Assembly: GCA_031280685.1 (NCBI GenBank)
Contig: JAITGM010000041.1
Span: 1-64,000, forward strand
Direction: 5' to 3'
DNA length: 64,000 nt
Source: Christensenellaceae bacterium
Lineage (GTDB): Bacteria; Bacillota; Clostridia; Christensenellales; UBA1750
Shown here: in pieces, positions 54,192-63,288 of the stretch
How positions within the stretch are numbered: the first letter of the stretch is position 1
Layout of the letters: every line of letters starts with the position of its first letter
Position numbers and translations under genes: made by a program
The notes under the pieces: generated by a model
Told to the model about the DNA's origin: nothing
Seen by the model: the letters and a program-made list of their open reading frames with translations, nothing else
Databases searched by the model: none

Positions 54192-56507
54192 TTGGAAGGA
54201 GGCTGCTCCATGCGGGTTTTTCGCGTCGCGGCGCGCGCCCTGGTCGAGGAAGTTTTGCGTAGGGGCGATCTGCAGGCCGGCGGCTCGGTCTCGCGCCTGC
54301 TGCAAGGCGCGGAAGGCCATCGCCTGCTGCAGGCCGAGGGCGGCGCGCGCAATGAGGTCGCCCTGGTCTTGACTATCGCGCGCCCCGACCTGAGCCTGAC
54401 CATCCACGGCCGGATCGACAGGCTTTGGGAAAGTCCGCCCTGCATCGAGGAGATCAAGACGACGGGCCTTCCCCCCTCCTTGATCGGCGAGGAGGACTTC
54501 CCCCCGCACTGGGCGCAGGCCTTCGTTTACGGCTACATCTACGCGTCGCAAAACGGCCTTTCATCCATCGCCATTCGGCTGACGTATTTAAACCCGCAAA
54601 GCGGCGAGCGCCTTTCCTTCACGAAAGAAAAGGCCCTTTCGGAGCTTTCGGCCTTCTTTTCCTCGCTCGTCGAGCCCTATCTCGCCTTCCTTCGGGCTGG
54701 CATCCACCACCAAAGCCTGCTGGCAGGCGAAATCGCCGCGCTGCGCTTCCCCTTTCCCTCGCTGCGCAAGGGCCAGGCCGATCTAATGCAGGCGGCCGCC
54801 CGCTGCCTCCAGGGCGGGGGCCGCCTGCTGGCCGAGGCGCCGACCGGCATCGGCAAGACGCTCTCTTTGCTCTTCCCCACGCTGCAGGCCCTTGGCAGGG
54901 GTGAGGTCAACCGCATCTTTTACCTCAGCGCCCGGGGCACGGGCAAGGCGGCCGCGCTCGACTGCCTTTGCGGACTTGGGCTAAACAACCTGCGCGCCAT
55001 AGAGCTTGCCGCAAAGGAAAAGCTCTGCCCCTTTGCCCGCAGCTACTGCGAGAACGGCGCCTGCCCAAACGCCAAGGGTTATTACGATCGCCTGCCGGAG
55101 GCCCTCGCCTGGGTTTTGAGGCAAAAAAGCCCCTACACGATGGAGCTTTTGCAAAAAACCGCGTTGGAGCACTCCCTTTGCCCGCACGAGTTCAGCCTGG
55201 ATCTCTCGCTGCACTGCGAGATCCTCATCGGGGACTATAACTACGCATTCGACCCCCGCGCGCGGCTGCAGCGCTTCTTTGGCGGTGGCAGAAGGCAGCA
55301 GGCCCTGCTGATTGACGAAGCGCACAACCTGCCCGCGCGCAGCCGCGAGATGTTCTCGGCCGAGATCGGCTCCGCCCTCTTCGCCCCGCTGGAAAGGGCG
55401 GCCAAGGGCGCCAAGAACAGCCCCGGCGCGGCGGAGCTCGCAGCCTTTTTGCGCGAGGTCAAGGCCTGCTTTGCGCAGGAAGACAAGCCAAGCCCTTTCT
55501 TCGAGATGGAGCCGCCGCCCTTCTTAGAGGCCTTGCAAGCGCTCTTCCCCCGGATCAACGAAGAAAACTTCAGCGCCGAGATCGAGCCGCTGCGCGAATG
55601 CTTTTGGGCCGCCGAAGCCTTCCTGCGCTGCGCTGGCGAAGGCTTTAAGAACAGCCTCGCCCTCTATTCGGGCGAGGGCCGCAGTTGGTCCGTGCGGCTT
55701 TTGTGCCTGGATGCCTCCCCGATGCTCGAGGAGATTTACAAAAAGGCCAAGAGCGTCGTGCTCTTTTCGGCCACGCTGTCCCCTTCGCCCTTCTATGCCC
55801 GGCTTTGCGGCCTTCCGGGCGCCGAAACCCTCGCCCTTCCCTCGCCCTTCCCGGCCGAAAACCTGCGCTGCCTGCATCTGCCGCTCGAGATGCGCTACTC
55901 GCGGCGCGAAGGCGGCTACGCCCCCGCGGCCGACGCGGCCGCGGCCTTCGTAAAGACAAAAAAGCGCGGAAATTTCCTCGTCTTCTGCCCTTCTTTCGCC
56001 TATATGCAGCGCTTCCAGATCGAGCTGATGCTGCGGCTGTCCGGCGCAAAGCTCTTCGCGCAGAAACAGGGCATGGGCGAAGCCGAGCGCGCAGCCTTCC
56101 TCGCGCGCTTCAGCGCGCAAAGCGAAGGGCTGCAAGTCGGCCTTGCGGTGCTGGGCGGCGTCTTCGCCGAAGCCATTGATCTGCCCGGCGAGCGCCTCAG
56201 CGGCGCCGTGCTCCTGGGCGTGGGCCTGCCGCAAATCGCCCCCGAAAACGAGGCCCTTCGCTGGTTTTTTGACGAGCGCGCCGAGGACGGCTTCGCCTAC
56301 GCCTACGTCTACCCCGGCCTCACCCGGGTTTTGCAGGCAGCGGGCCGCGTCATCCGCGGCGAAGACGACCGCGGCGCGCTGCTGCTCATCGATGAGCGCT
56401 ACGGCCGGCCGCCCTACCCCGACTTGCTGCCGCCAGCCTGGAATCCCCTCCCCGTAGACGGCCCGAAGGCCATCGCGGAAGCCCTCGAGGGCTTCTGGGA
56501 GGAATAG
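54192..56507 (+). CDS. DinG/XPD-type Fe-S helicase with N-terminal PD-(D/E)XK nuclease-like domain
   Basis: GRIDRLWESPPCIEEIKTTG..AQAFVYGYIYA; EAPTGIGKTLSLLFP; CPFARSYCENGACPNAKGYY; LIDEAHNL; QAAGRVIRGEDDRGALLLID. Confidence 0.88.
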   Translation: MEGGCSMRVFRVAARALVEEVLRRGDLQAGGSVSRLLQGAEGHRLLQAEGGARNEVALVLTIARPDLSLTIHGRIDRLWESPPCIEEIKTTGLPPSLIGEEDFPPHWAQAFVYGYIYASQNGLSSIAIRLTYLNPQSGERLSFTKEKALSELSAFFSSLVEPYLAFLRAGIHHQSLLAGEIAALRFPFPSLRKGQADLMQAAARCLQGGGRLLAEAPTGIGKTLSLLFPTLQALGRGEVNRIFYLSARGTGKAAALDCLCGLGLNNLRAIELAAKEKLCPFARSYCENGACPNAKGYYDRLPEALAWVLRQKSPYTMELLQKTALEHSLCPHEFSLDLSLHCEILIGDYNYAFDPRARLQRFFGGGRRQQALLIDEAHNLPARSREMFSAEIGSALFAPLERAAKGAKNSPGAAELAAFLREVKACFAQEDKPSPFFEMEPPPFLEALQALFPRINEENFSAEIEPLRECFWAAEAFLRCAGEGFKNSLALYSGEGRSWSVRLLCLDASPMLEEIYKKAKSVVLFSATLSPSPFYARLCGLPGAETLALPSPFPAENLRCLHLPLEMRYSRREGGYAPAADAAAAFVKTKKRGNFLVFCPSFAYMQRFQIELMLRLSGAKLFAQKQGMGEAERAAFLARFSAQSEGLQVGLAVLGGVFAEAIDLPGERLSGAVLLGVGLPQIAPENEALRWFFDERAEDGFAYAYVYPGLTRVLQAAGRVIRGEDDRGALLLIDERYGRPPYPDLLPPAWNPLPVDGPKAIAEALEGFWEE

Positions 56508-56583
56508 CCCCTTCTTTATTCCGCCCCCTTATATCGCTTGCTCCCTTTTTTTGCGTCATCGCGCTTCCCTTCGCCGCCCCTTC

Positions 56584-56693
56584 CCCGTCATTGCGAGGAA
56601 ACCGAAGCAATCCGGCATGCTTCCTTGTATGATGGAGGTATGATGGAGGATTTTGGATTACTCCGTCGCTTCCCTCCTCGCAACGACGACGAA
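56584..56693. repeat. CGTCATTGCGAGG-type interspersed inverted-repeat element, copy 1
   Basis: CCGTCATTGCGAGGAAACCGAAGCAATCCGGCAT...GATTACTCCGTCGCTTCCCTCCTCGCAACGACG. Confidence 0.75.
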
Positions 56694-57024
56694 GGCGAAG
56701 CCAGCGCCCCAGCCTTCCCACGCACCTCAAAGGCCGGCCGACAGCGCGGCCTTCACTGCCCCATAGCGGCAGGCGGCGCAAGGGCGCGGAACTGGCCACT
56801 TAGCGCGCGAGTGCAGGCGAGTACGCCGCATACCAGAAAAGTGCGGAGGGAAGCTTTTCGCTTCCCTCCGCACTGGAGGAAGTCATGAACCTTCCTCGCT
56901 TTGGGGTGCGCCTAGCACGCCCGGCGCCCTCGTGAAAGCAGGCATCGCTCTCAGGAATGCCAACCCTCGCTCTTTCTCACATCACCTGAGCCTATTTAGG
57001 GCACTGCCCGGCACCGCGCCCGGA

Positions 57025-57477
57025 TTACACTTCCTCTTCATGGTCAGTCTCCTCTTCGGGGTCAGTCTCCTCTTCGGGGTCAGTTTCCTCTTCGGGGTCA
57101 GTTACGGCTGGGGGCTGGGGCAGGACCTTGCTCTCGGTTTCGCCGCTAAAGACGGGCGCGTAGCCCTCGACGGCGAAGTACGTCCACGGGAAGAACTGGA
57201 TATACTTCGTGTATACATAGCCCAGCAGTCCATGGCCGGCATCCACATAGGCCCAGGCACCGTCAAAGCCAAGGATGGTCAGCGAAGTGTGGCGCGGCAG
57301 CACCGTGATGACCTGAAAGCTCAGGCCGGAGCCCGTGCGCAGGTTCAGTCCGCGCGGCAGCACGAGCGCGTCGCCAGCATACTGGCTCACGGGGGTGGGC
57401 GGCGCAGCCGCAAATACGGGCGCGGCCAGGCTCAGGCACAGCAGAGCGCACAGGGCTAGGGCAAGAAGTTTTTTCAT
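57025..57477 (-). CDS. Secreted SH3-domain protein with C-terminal DPEEET repeats
   Basis: signal peptide MKKLLALALCALLCLSLAAPVFA; LNLRTGSGLSFQVITVLPRHTSLTIL; DPEEETDPEEETDPEEET. Confidence 0.85.
   Translation of the reverse strand: MKKLLALALCALLCLSLAAPVFAAAPPTPVSQYAGDALVLPRGLNLRTGSGLSFQVITVLPRHTSLTILGFDGAWAYVDAGHGLLGYVYTKYIQFFPWTYFAVEGYAPVFSGETESKVLPQPPAVTDPEEETDPEEETDPEEETDHEEEV
57041..57105. repeat. 18-bp tandem repeat (GGTCAGTCTCCTCTTCGG) in the SH3 protein gene
   Basis: direct reading, three to four copies. Confidence 0.85.
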
Positions 57478-57602
57478 GGAAGAAAACTCCCCTTTCCGCC
57501 TTTCGGCGTGTTTACTTATGAGGGGGATCCCCCTTCCCCGGCCGGGGCTTTGGCCTTGGCGGTAGCCATGCCTAAACCGACCAGTTTTAAATATCATAAC
57601 CT

Positions 57603-57618
57603 CCCCCCCCCCCCCCCC
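57603..57618. repeat. Poly(C) tract of 16 (poly-G on the coding strand)
   Basis: direct reading. Confidence 0.85.
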
Positions 57619-57783
57619 TGTCAAGCATAAAATTCCCTCTTCTTCAAAAAAGATCTCTCGTTGGCGATTTCGAATCGAATTCTAGTGTTTTTTGTCGATC
57701 AAATTAGAGAATCCTTCCTTAGCGCCGCCCATCAAACGCCCCCGCCGGTTTGCCGGCGGGGGCGGTTGATGGGCGGGGTGCGC

Positions 57784-58665
57784 TTAAGCCTTCATCACGG
57801 TGATGTAGCCCAGGGTTCCAGGGCCGCAGTGGCTCGAAATCGTGGCGCCCGCATGCGCCACGCGGACTTCACCGAAGTAGTTGAGGCTTTTCAGGGCTTC
57901 CTCGGCCCGCTTGATCTCGGGCGCGGCTTCTCCAAAGGTGTGCACGATGAAGACGCGCCCGGGCTCAAGGCTTTCGAGCCTGGCTTCGATGGTCTTGCGG
58001 CGGTAGATTTCAAGGCAGTGGGCAATGTCGCCGTGGAAGCGATCGCCCACCCGCATTTTGCCGCCGTTGACCTCTATCATGGGGTGAATCTTGAGCATGG
58101 AGCCAGCCAGGTAGGCCACCGAGCCGCAGCGCCCGCCCATGTGCAGGTACTCCAGGGTATCGACCACGAAGCTCGTGCGAATCCGCGGGGCGACCCCTTC
58201 GAGTTCGCGGGCGATTTCGGCCGCTCCCCAGCCCTCTTCGGCCAGCTTCAGGCCCCTGAGCAGCAGTTCGCCGCTGCCGGATGAAAGCTGCATCGAATCC
58301 ACGCAATGGACGCGGGCAGGGTCGATGCCAAGCGCCGCAAGCTCTCTCGCGGCCATCATCGCGTTTTGCAATGTCGATGAGAGGGCAGCCGAAATTCCGG
58401 TGTAAAGCACGGCGTCATAGCCGTCGTCGAAGGCCTTTTTGAAGGCCTCGTAAAACTCCAGCACGCTGGCAGCCGCCGTGTGCGGCAGCCGCTGGCTGGC
58501 CTGCGCGTAGCGGAACAGCTCGTCCGGCTGCAGATCGACGCCATCCAAACAATCCCTCTCGCCCAAAAAAACGTGCAAGGATAATACCGTAATATCATGG
58601 TCGCGCAAGAGGGTGCGGGGCAGGTCGCAAGTGCTGTCGGTCACGAATTTGACTCTTTTTTGCAA
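57784..58665 (-). CDS. DegV family protein (TTG start)
   Basis: VKFVTDSTCDLPRTLLRDHDITVLSL; AAAGGAGGA before TTG. Confidence 0.9.
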   Translation of the reverse strand: MQKRVKFVTDSTCDLPRTLLRDHDITVLSLHVFLGERDCLDGVDLQPDELFRYAQASQRLPHTAAASVLEFYEAFKKAFDDGYDAVLYTGISAALSSTLQNAMMAARELAALGIDPARVHCVDSMQLSSGSGELLLRGLKLAEEGWGAAEIARELEGVAPRIRTSFVVDTLEYLHMGGRCGSVAYLAGSMLKIHPMIEVNGGKMRVGDRFHGDIAHCLEIYRRKTIEARLESLEPGRVFIVHTFGEAAPEIKRAEEALKSLNYFGEVRVAHAGATISSHCGPGTLGYITVMKA

Positions 58666-58806
58666 GCGGGGTTCCTCCTTTCCGCTCCCCGATGATACTC
58701 TTTTTCCGTCGGCAATGCAAGGCGCGCCGCAGCCCACCGGGCTTTCGCGGGGGGCTGCCCTCAAGAGTGCGGGCCGGGCTAACTGCGCGGGCGGCCGCCC
58801 ATCGCC

Positions 58807-58906
58807 GTCATCCGCGGGGAGCGCGGCGGCGCGGCAATCCAGAGGGTCCCATCATAAAGGAAGTATGCTGGATTGCTTCGCTGCCCTCGCAATAACGAAG
58901 AAAAGG
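58807..58906. repeat. CGTCAT..GGATTGCTTCG-type interspersed element, copy 2 (degenerate)
   Basis: CCGTCATCCGCGGGGAGCGCGGCGGCGCGGCAATCCAGAGG...GGATTGCTTCGCTGCCCTCGCAATAACG. Confidence 0.65.
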
Positions 58907-59012
58907 GCCGCGATGGGGAGGAAGTCGCAATGGCGAAGCAGAGCGCGGCGGCAAGCCCTTTTCGCAAAAAAAGCGCCCAGGGCGAGCCTTGGGCGCTTCG
59001 TGCAGGGCCGAA

Positions 59013-59300
59013 TCAGAGCGCATAAGGGCCTCCCGAGCCTGCCGCCTGCCCACCCTTGTATTTGAGGTAGGTGGCCTTGCCGCCGCGCAGATGCCTTTCG
59101 GCCTTGTTCAAATCTAAAACCCTGCGCACCTGGGCGGCCAGCGCCGGGCTGATCTGCGGAAGCCGCTCCGCCATATCCTTATGCACGCTGGACTTGGAAA
59201 GCCCGAATTTTTCGGCTGCCTGGCGCACCGTGGAGCCGGTTTCGGTGATATAGCCGCCGATCGTCAGGCAGCGCTCCTCGATATAATCCTGCATCGCCAT
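59013..59300 (-). CDS. spoIIID: Sporulation transcriptional regulator SpoIIID
   Basis: MQDYIEERCLTIGGYITETGSTVRQAAEKFGLSKSSVHKDMAERLPQISPALAAQVRRVLDLNKAERHLRGGKATYLKYK. Confidence 0.93.
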   Translation of the reverse strand: MAMQDYIEERCLTIGGYITETGSTVRQAAEKFGLSKSSVHKDMAERLPQISPALAAQVRRVLDLNKAERHLRGGKATYLKYKGGQAAGSGGPYAL

Positions 59301-59392
59301 CCGCCCCTTTTTTTCTTTCGCTGCTGCCATGTTTATGCGCAGGGCGGGCGCAATAGTCGGGCAAAAGGGGCCAAAGCGCCCGATTTTGGGGC

Positions 59393-59421
59393 TTGACGGC
59401 GGCGTTTTCGCCATGTAGAAT
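59393..59421 (+). promoter_or_regulatory. Promoter for SAM riboswitch-metK (TTGACG-17-TAGAAT)
   Basis: -35/-10 with 17 bp spacing just upstream of the riboswitch. Confidence 0.65.
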
Positions 59422-59427
59422 AAAAAT

Positions 59428-59530
59428 GCCTTATAAAGAGTGGTTGAGGGACGGGCCCGATGAAACCCGGCAACCTGCCGCGCAAGCGGCTGTGGTGCCA
59501 ATTCCCGCGGCGGCGAGCCGGAAGATGAGG
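59428..59530 (+). ncRNA. SAM-I (S-box) riboswitch
   Basis: TTATAAAGAGTGGTTGAGGGACGGGCCCGATGAAACCCGGCAACC..GTGGTGCCAATTCCCGC...GAAGATGAGGC. Confidence 0.95.
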
Positions 59531-59623
59531 CAAGCGATGAAGCGCGAACGAAGCGCTTTGCTCCTTGCCAGGTAAAAAGGCGAGGGGCTTTGTTTTGCCC
59601 CTTGCGCACAAAGGAGAAGGGCT

Positions 59624-60805
59624 ATGGCTAACGAAAAGATCATCTTCACCTCGGAATCGGTGACGGAAGGGCACCCCGATAAGCTCTGCGACCAAATCTC
59701 TGACGCGATTTTGGATGCGCACCTGAGCCAGGATCCGCTGGCGCGCGTGGCCTGCGAGGTCTGCGCCACGACGGGCATGGTGCTCATCATGGGCGAGATC
59801 AGCTCAAAGGCCGCGGTCGATCATGCGGCGATCGCCCGCGAGGTCATTCAAAGGGTGGGCTACACGGGCGGGGTGAGCGGCTTTGACGCGGCGCGCTGCG
59901 CCGTTTTGGTGGCGCTGGATCACCAATCGCCAGACATCGCTCTGGGCGTGGACTCGGCAATGGAAACCAGGGCGGAAGGCGGGCACGATACGGGCGCGGG
60001 CGACCAGGGCATGATGTTTGGCTATGCCGCCAACGAAACCCCGGAGCTCATGCCGCTGCCCATCGCCCTCTCGCACAGGCTCACGCGCCGCCTGGCCGAG
60101 CTTAGAAGGAGCGGCGAATTGCCCTTTTTGCGGCCGGACGGCAAGGCTCAGGTGAGCGTGGAATACGACGGCGGTACCCCGCGGCGCATCGAGGCCATCG
60201 TGGTTTCAACCCAGCACGGCGAGGAGGTTTCGCAGGAAGAGCTGCAAAAGACGGTGCTGGAGCGCGTCATCAAGCCCGTCATCCCGCCCCGGCTCCTCGA
60301 CGAGCAAACGCGCTACTTCATCAACCCCACGGGGCGCTTCGTGGTCGGCGGGCCGGAAGGCGATTCCGGCCTGACCGGCCGCAAGATCATCGTGGATACC
60401 TATGGCGGCTTCGCGCGGCACGGCGGCGGCTGCTTCTCGGGCAAGGATCCGACCAAGGTCGATCGCAGCGCCTCCTATATGGCGCGCTACATCGCCAAGA
60501 ACATCGTGGCGGCAGGCCTGGCTTCGCGCTGCGAAGTGCAGCTCGCCTACGCCATCGGCGTGGCGCAGCCGGTTTCGGTGCTGGCCGAGAGTTTCGGCAC
60601 GGGGATTTTGGGCGATGAAAGGCTCGTGGAGCTCATCCGCGCGGCCTTCGACCTGCGCCCGGCCGCGATCATCGAACGGCTCAATCTACGCGCCACGCGC
60701 TACCTGCCCGTGGCGAGCTACGGCCACTTCGGGCGGGTCGATCTGGATTTACCTTGGGAAGGAACCGACGCCGCGGCCGAGCTTCGCCGCCTGGCCGGCC
60801 TCTAA
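59624..60805 (+). CDS. metK: S-adenosylmethionine synthetase
   Basis: [49 protein letters not shown]. Confidence 0.96.
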   Translation: MANEKIIFTSESVTEGHPDKLCDQISDAILDAHLSQDPLARVACEVCATTGMVLIMGEISSKAAVDHAAIAREVIQRVGYTGGVSGFDAARCAVLVALDHQSPDIALGVDSAMETRAEGGHDTGAGDQGMMFGYAANETPELMPLPIALSHRLTRRLAELRRSGELPFLRPDGKAQVSVEYDGGTPRRIEAIVVSTQHGEEVSQEELQKTVLERVIKPVIPPRLLDEQTRYFINPTGRFVVGGPEGDSGLTGRKIIVDTYGGFARHGGGCFSGKDPTKVDRSASYMARYIAKNIVAAGLASRCEVQLAYAIGVAQPVSVLAESFGTGILGDERLVELIRAAFDLRPAAIIERLNLRATRYLPVASYGHFGRVDLDLPWEGTDAAAELRRLAGL

Positions 60806-60824
60806 GCGCCCTTTGGGAGGGGAA

Positions 60825-63056
60825 ATGGAGCAAAAACTCGATCTGTTCGACGGCATCGTGTCGGAGATCCGCTTTCAGAACGACGAAAACGGCTTTTGCG
60901 TGCTGAGCCTGGTAGCTGGCGCGCGGGAAGAAACCGTGGTGGGCGTGCTCCCCTTCGTGCGCGAGGGGGAGCGCCTTCGCGTTGCCGGCCGCTGGGTCAC
61001 GCACGCGGTGTTCGGCAGGCAATTGCAGGTCGAGAGTTTCGAGATCGTCACCCCCACTAGGGAGGACGAAATCGAGCGCTTTTTGGCCTCCGGGGTCGTC
61101 AAGGGCATCGGGCCTACGATGGCCTTTTCCATCGTGCGGGCCTTCGGGCAGGCCACGCTCGACGTCCTTTCCCAAAACCCCGAGCGCCTGGCCGAGGTGC
61201 CCGGCATCGGCCCCAAGCGCGCCGCCAGCATAGGCAAAAGCTATGCCGAGCAATTCGAAACCAGGGAGACCATGCTCTTCCTCTCAAAATACCAGATTTC
61301 GCCCGCCTACTCGATGCGCATCGTCAAGGCCTACGGCAGGGGGGCCATCGCCATCCTGCGCCAGAACCCCTATAGGCTGGTGCATGACGTGCAGGGCATC
61401 GGCTTTAAGACTGCCGATCGCATCGCCCTTTCGATGGGCTTTGCCCAAAACGACCCCAACCGCCTTCGCGCGGGGCTGATCTATCTGCTCTGGGAGGCCT
61501 CGGGCGCCGAAGGCCACGTTTACCTGCCAAGGGATGCGCTGCTTGCCGCCGCGAAGGCCCTTTTGCAGGCGAGCGACGGCGAGCTTGAAAACGAACTCAA
61601 GGCCCTGGAGCTCACCCGCCGCGTGGTGATCGAAAGCGGCGCGGAGGGCGAGCGCGTCTTCAACGAGCCGCTCTACGAAGCCGAGAAGGAGGTCGCCAAG
61701 CGGCTAATCGAGCTTTCTTCCGCCTTTTCGGGCCAGGGGCCGGTCGCGGGCGAAGAGGAGCTTGCCGCCTTTGAGCGCGGCATCGGCATCGCCTACGAAG
61801 GCGAGCAGCGCCAGGCCATTTTATGCTGCCTGCGTCAGGGGCTGGCCGTGGTTACGGGCGGACCCGGCACGGGCAAGACCACTGTCATCAACGCAATCAT
61901 CGGCATCCTGCAAAAAAGGGGGCGTGCTGTGCAGCTCGCGGCGCCCACGGGCAGGGCGGCCAAGCGCATGAGCGAGGCCACGGGCCAGGAGGCCAAGACC
62001 ATCCACCGCCTGCTCGAATACGGCGGCGAGATGGGGCAGAATTTGAGCTTTGCCAAGAATGAAGACAGCCCGCTCAAGGCAGACGCCCTGATCGTGGATG
62101 AGATGAGCATGGTCGATCTGCTTCTTCTGCGCTCGCTTCTGCGGGCGTTGAAGCCCGGCACGCGGCTGGTCTTGGTCGGCGACGCCGACCAGCTTCCGTC
62201 AGTCGGCGCTGGCAATGTGCTGCGCGACATCATCGTTTCCGGCAGCCTGCCCGTGGCACGGCTCACGCAGGTCTTTCGCCAGGCTGCGCAAAGCCAGATC
62301 ATCACCAATGCCCACCGCATCAACGCGGGCGAAATGCCCTTGCTCCGCAACCGCGATACCGACTTTTTCTTCGAGCGGCGGCAGGGCGGCAGGGCAGTGG
62401 CCGATTCGGTGACGGCGCTCTGCCTTGCCCGCCTGCCCGAGTTCTTTCACATCGACCCCATCATGGAGATCCAGGTTCTAAGCCCCGTCAAGCGGGGTGA
62501 GGCCGGGGTTTTTGCCCTCAACCAGAACCTGCAGGCCGCGCTCAACCCGCCTTCGCGCACAAAAAAAGAAAAGCGCTATCTCGAGCAGCTCTTCCGCGAG
62601 GGCGACAAGGTCATGCAGGTGCGTAACAACTACCAGATGGAATGGAAAAAGCTCTCGGGCGAGGAGGAGGGCATCGGCGTGTTCAACGGCGATGTGGGCC
62701 GCGTCACCGGCATAGACGAAGATGGCGTGGCCGTCGTCTTTGATGACGACAGGCGCGTGCTCTACGACGAAGCCAGCCTTTCAGACCTGGAGCTTGCCTA
62801 CGCCATCACCATCCATAAAAGCCAGGGCAGTGAGTTCGGCACCGTGGTGCTGGCCCTGGCCCCAGGCTCGCCGCGCATGATGGCGCGCAGCCTGCTCTAT
62901 ACCGCGGTGACGCGCGCCAAGGAGCGCGTGGTGCTGGTGGGCAGCGAAGCCTCCATCGCCCAAATGGTCAAAAACGCCCAAACGGCGCGGCGCTACACCG
63001 CCCTTAGCGAGCGGCTGGCCGAAAAAAGGGGCGAAGGAGGGTCTTTCACCCCCTAG
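60825..63056 (+). CDS. recD2: RecD2-type ATP-dependent helicase
   Basis: VTGGPGTGKTTVINAI; LIVDEMSMVDLLLL; LVGDADQLPSVGAGNVL; AYAITIHKSQGSEF; RBS GGGAGGGG before ATG at 60825. Confidence 0.95.
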   Translation: MEQKLDLFDGIVSEIRFQNDENGFCVLSLVAGAREETVVGVLPFVREGERLRVAGRWVTHAVFGRQLQVESFEIVTPTREDEIERFLASGVVKGIGPTMAFSIVRAFGQATLDVLSQNPERLAEVPGIGPKRAASIGKSYAEQFETRETMLFLSKYQISPAYSMRIVKAYGRGAIAILRQNPYRLVHDVQGIGFKTADRIALSMGFAQNDPNRLRAGLIYLLWEASGAEGHVYLPRDALLAAAKALLQASDGELENELKALELTRRVVIESGAEGERVFNEPLYEAEKEVAKRLIELSSAFSGQGPVAGEEELAAFERGIGIAYEGEQRQAILCCLRQGLAVVTGGPGTGKTTVINAIIGILQKRGRAVQLAAPTGRAAKRMSEATGQEAKTIHRLLEYGGEMGQNLSFAKNEDSPLKADALIVDEMSMVDLLLLRSLLRALKPGTRLVLVGDADQLPSVGAGNVLRDIIVSGSLPVARLTQVFRQAAQSQIITNAHRINAGEMPLLRNRDTDFFFERRQGGRAVADSVTALCLARLPEFFHIDPIMEIQVLSPVKRGEAGVFALNQNLQAALNPPSRTKKEKRYLEQLFREGDKVMQVRNNYQMEWKKLSGEEEGIGVFNGDVGRVTGIDEDGVAVVFDDDRRVLYDEASLSDLELAYAITIHKSQGSEFGTVVLALAPGSPRMMARSLLYTAVTRAKERVVLVGSEASIAQMVKNAQTARRYTALSERLAEKRGEGGSFTP

Positions 63057-63095
63057 GGCGGCCCTTTTCGCCTTCGCAACCTTCCTTGATCTCCG

Positions 63096-63193
63096 TCATT
63101 GCGAGGGCACCGAGGCATTCCAGCGTCCTTCCTTTTTTGACGAAGGCCCTCTGGGTTGCTCCGCCGCTTCGCTCCTCGCGGGCGATGACGAGG
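63096..63193. repeat. CGTCATTGCGAGG-type interspersed element, copy 3
   Basis: CCGTCATTGCGAGGGCACCGAGGCATTCCAG...GGGTTGCTCCGCCGCTTCGCTCCTCGCGGGCGATGACG. Confidence 0.7.
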
Positions 63194-63288
63194 GCAACCA
63201 CCAAGGCATAAGGCCAGGTTTACACCATGTGGGCACGCGAGCGGAATCGCATTCCTCCCGCGAAGGCCCGAATGGCCGCGGCGCCGAC

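Noticed and set aside
60402-60824. N-terminal extension of the 884 aa recD2 ORF
   Set aside because: Overlaps metK in another frame; RBS and ATG at 60825 give a canonical RecD2 start.
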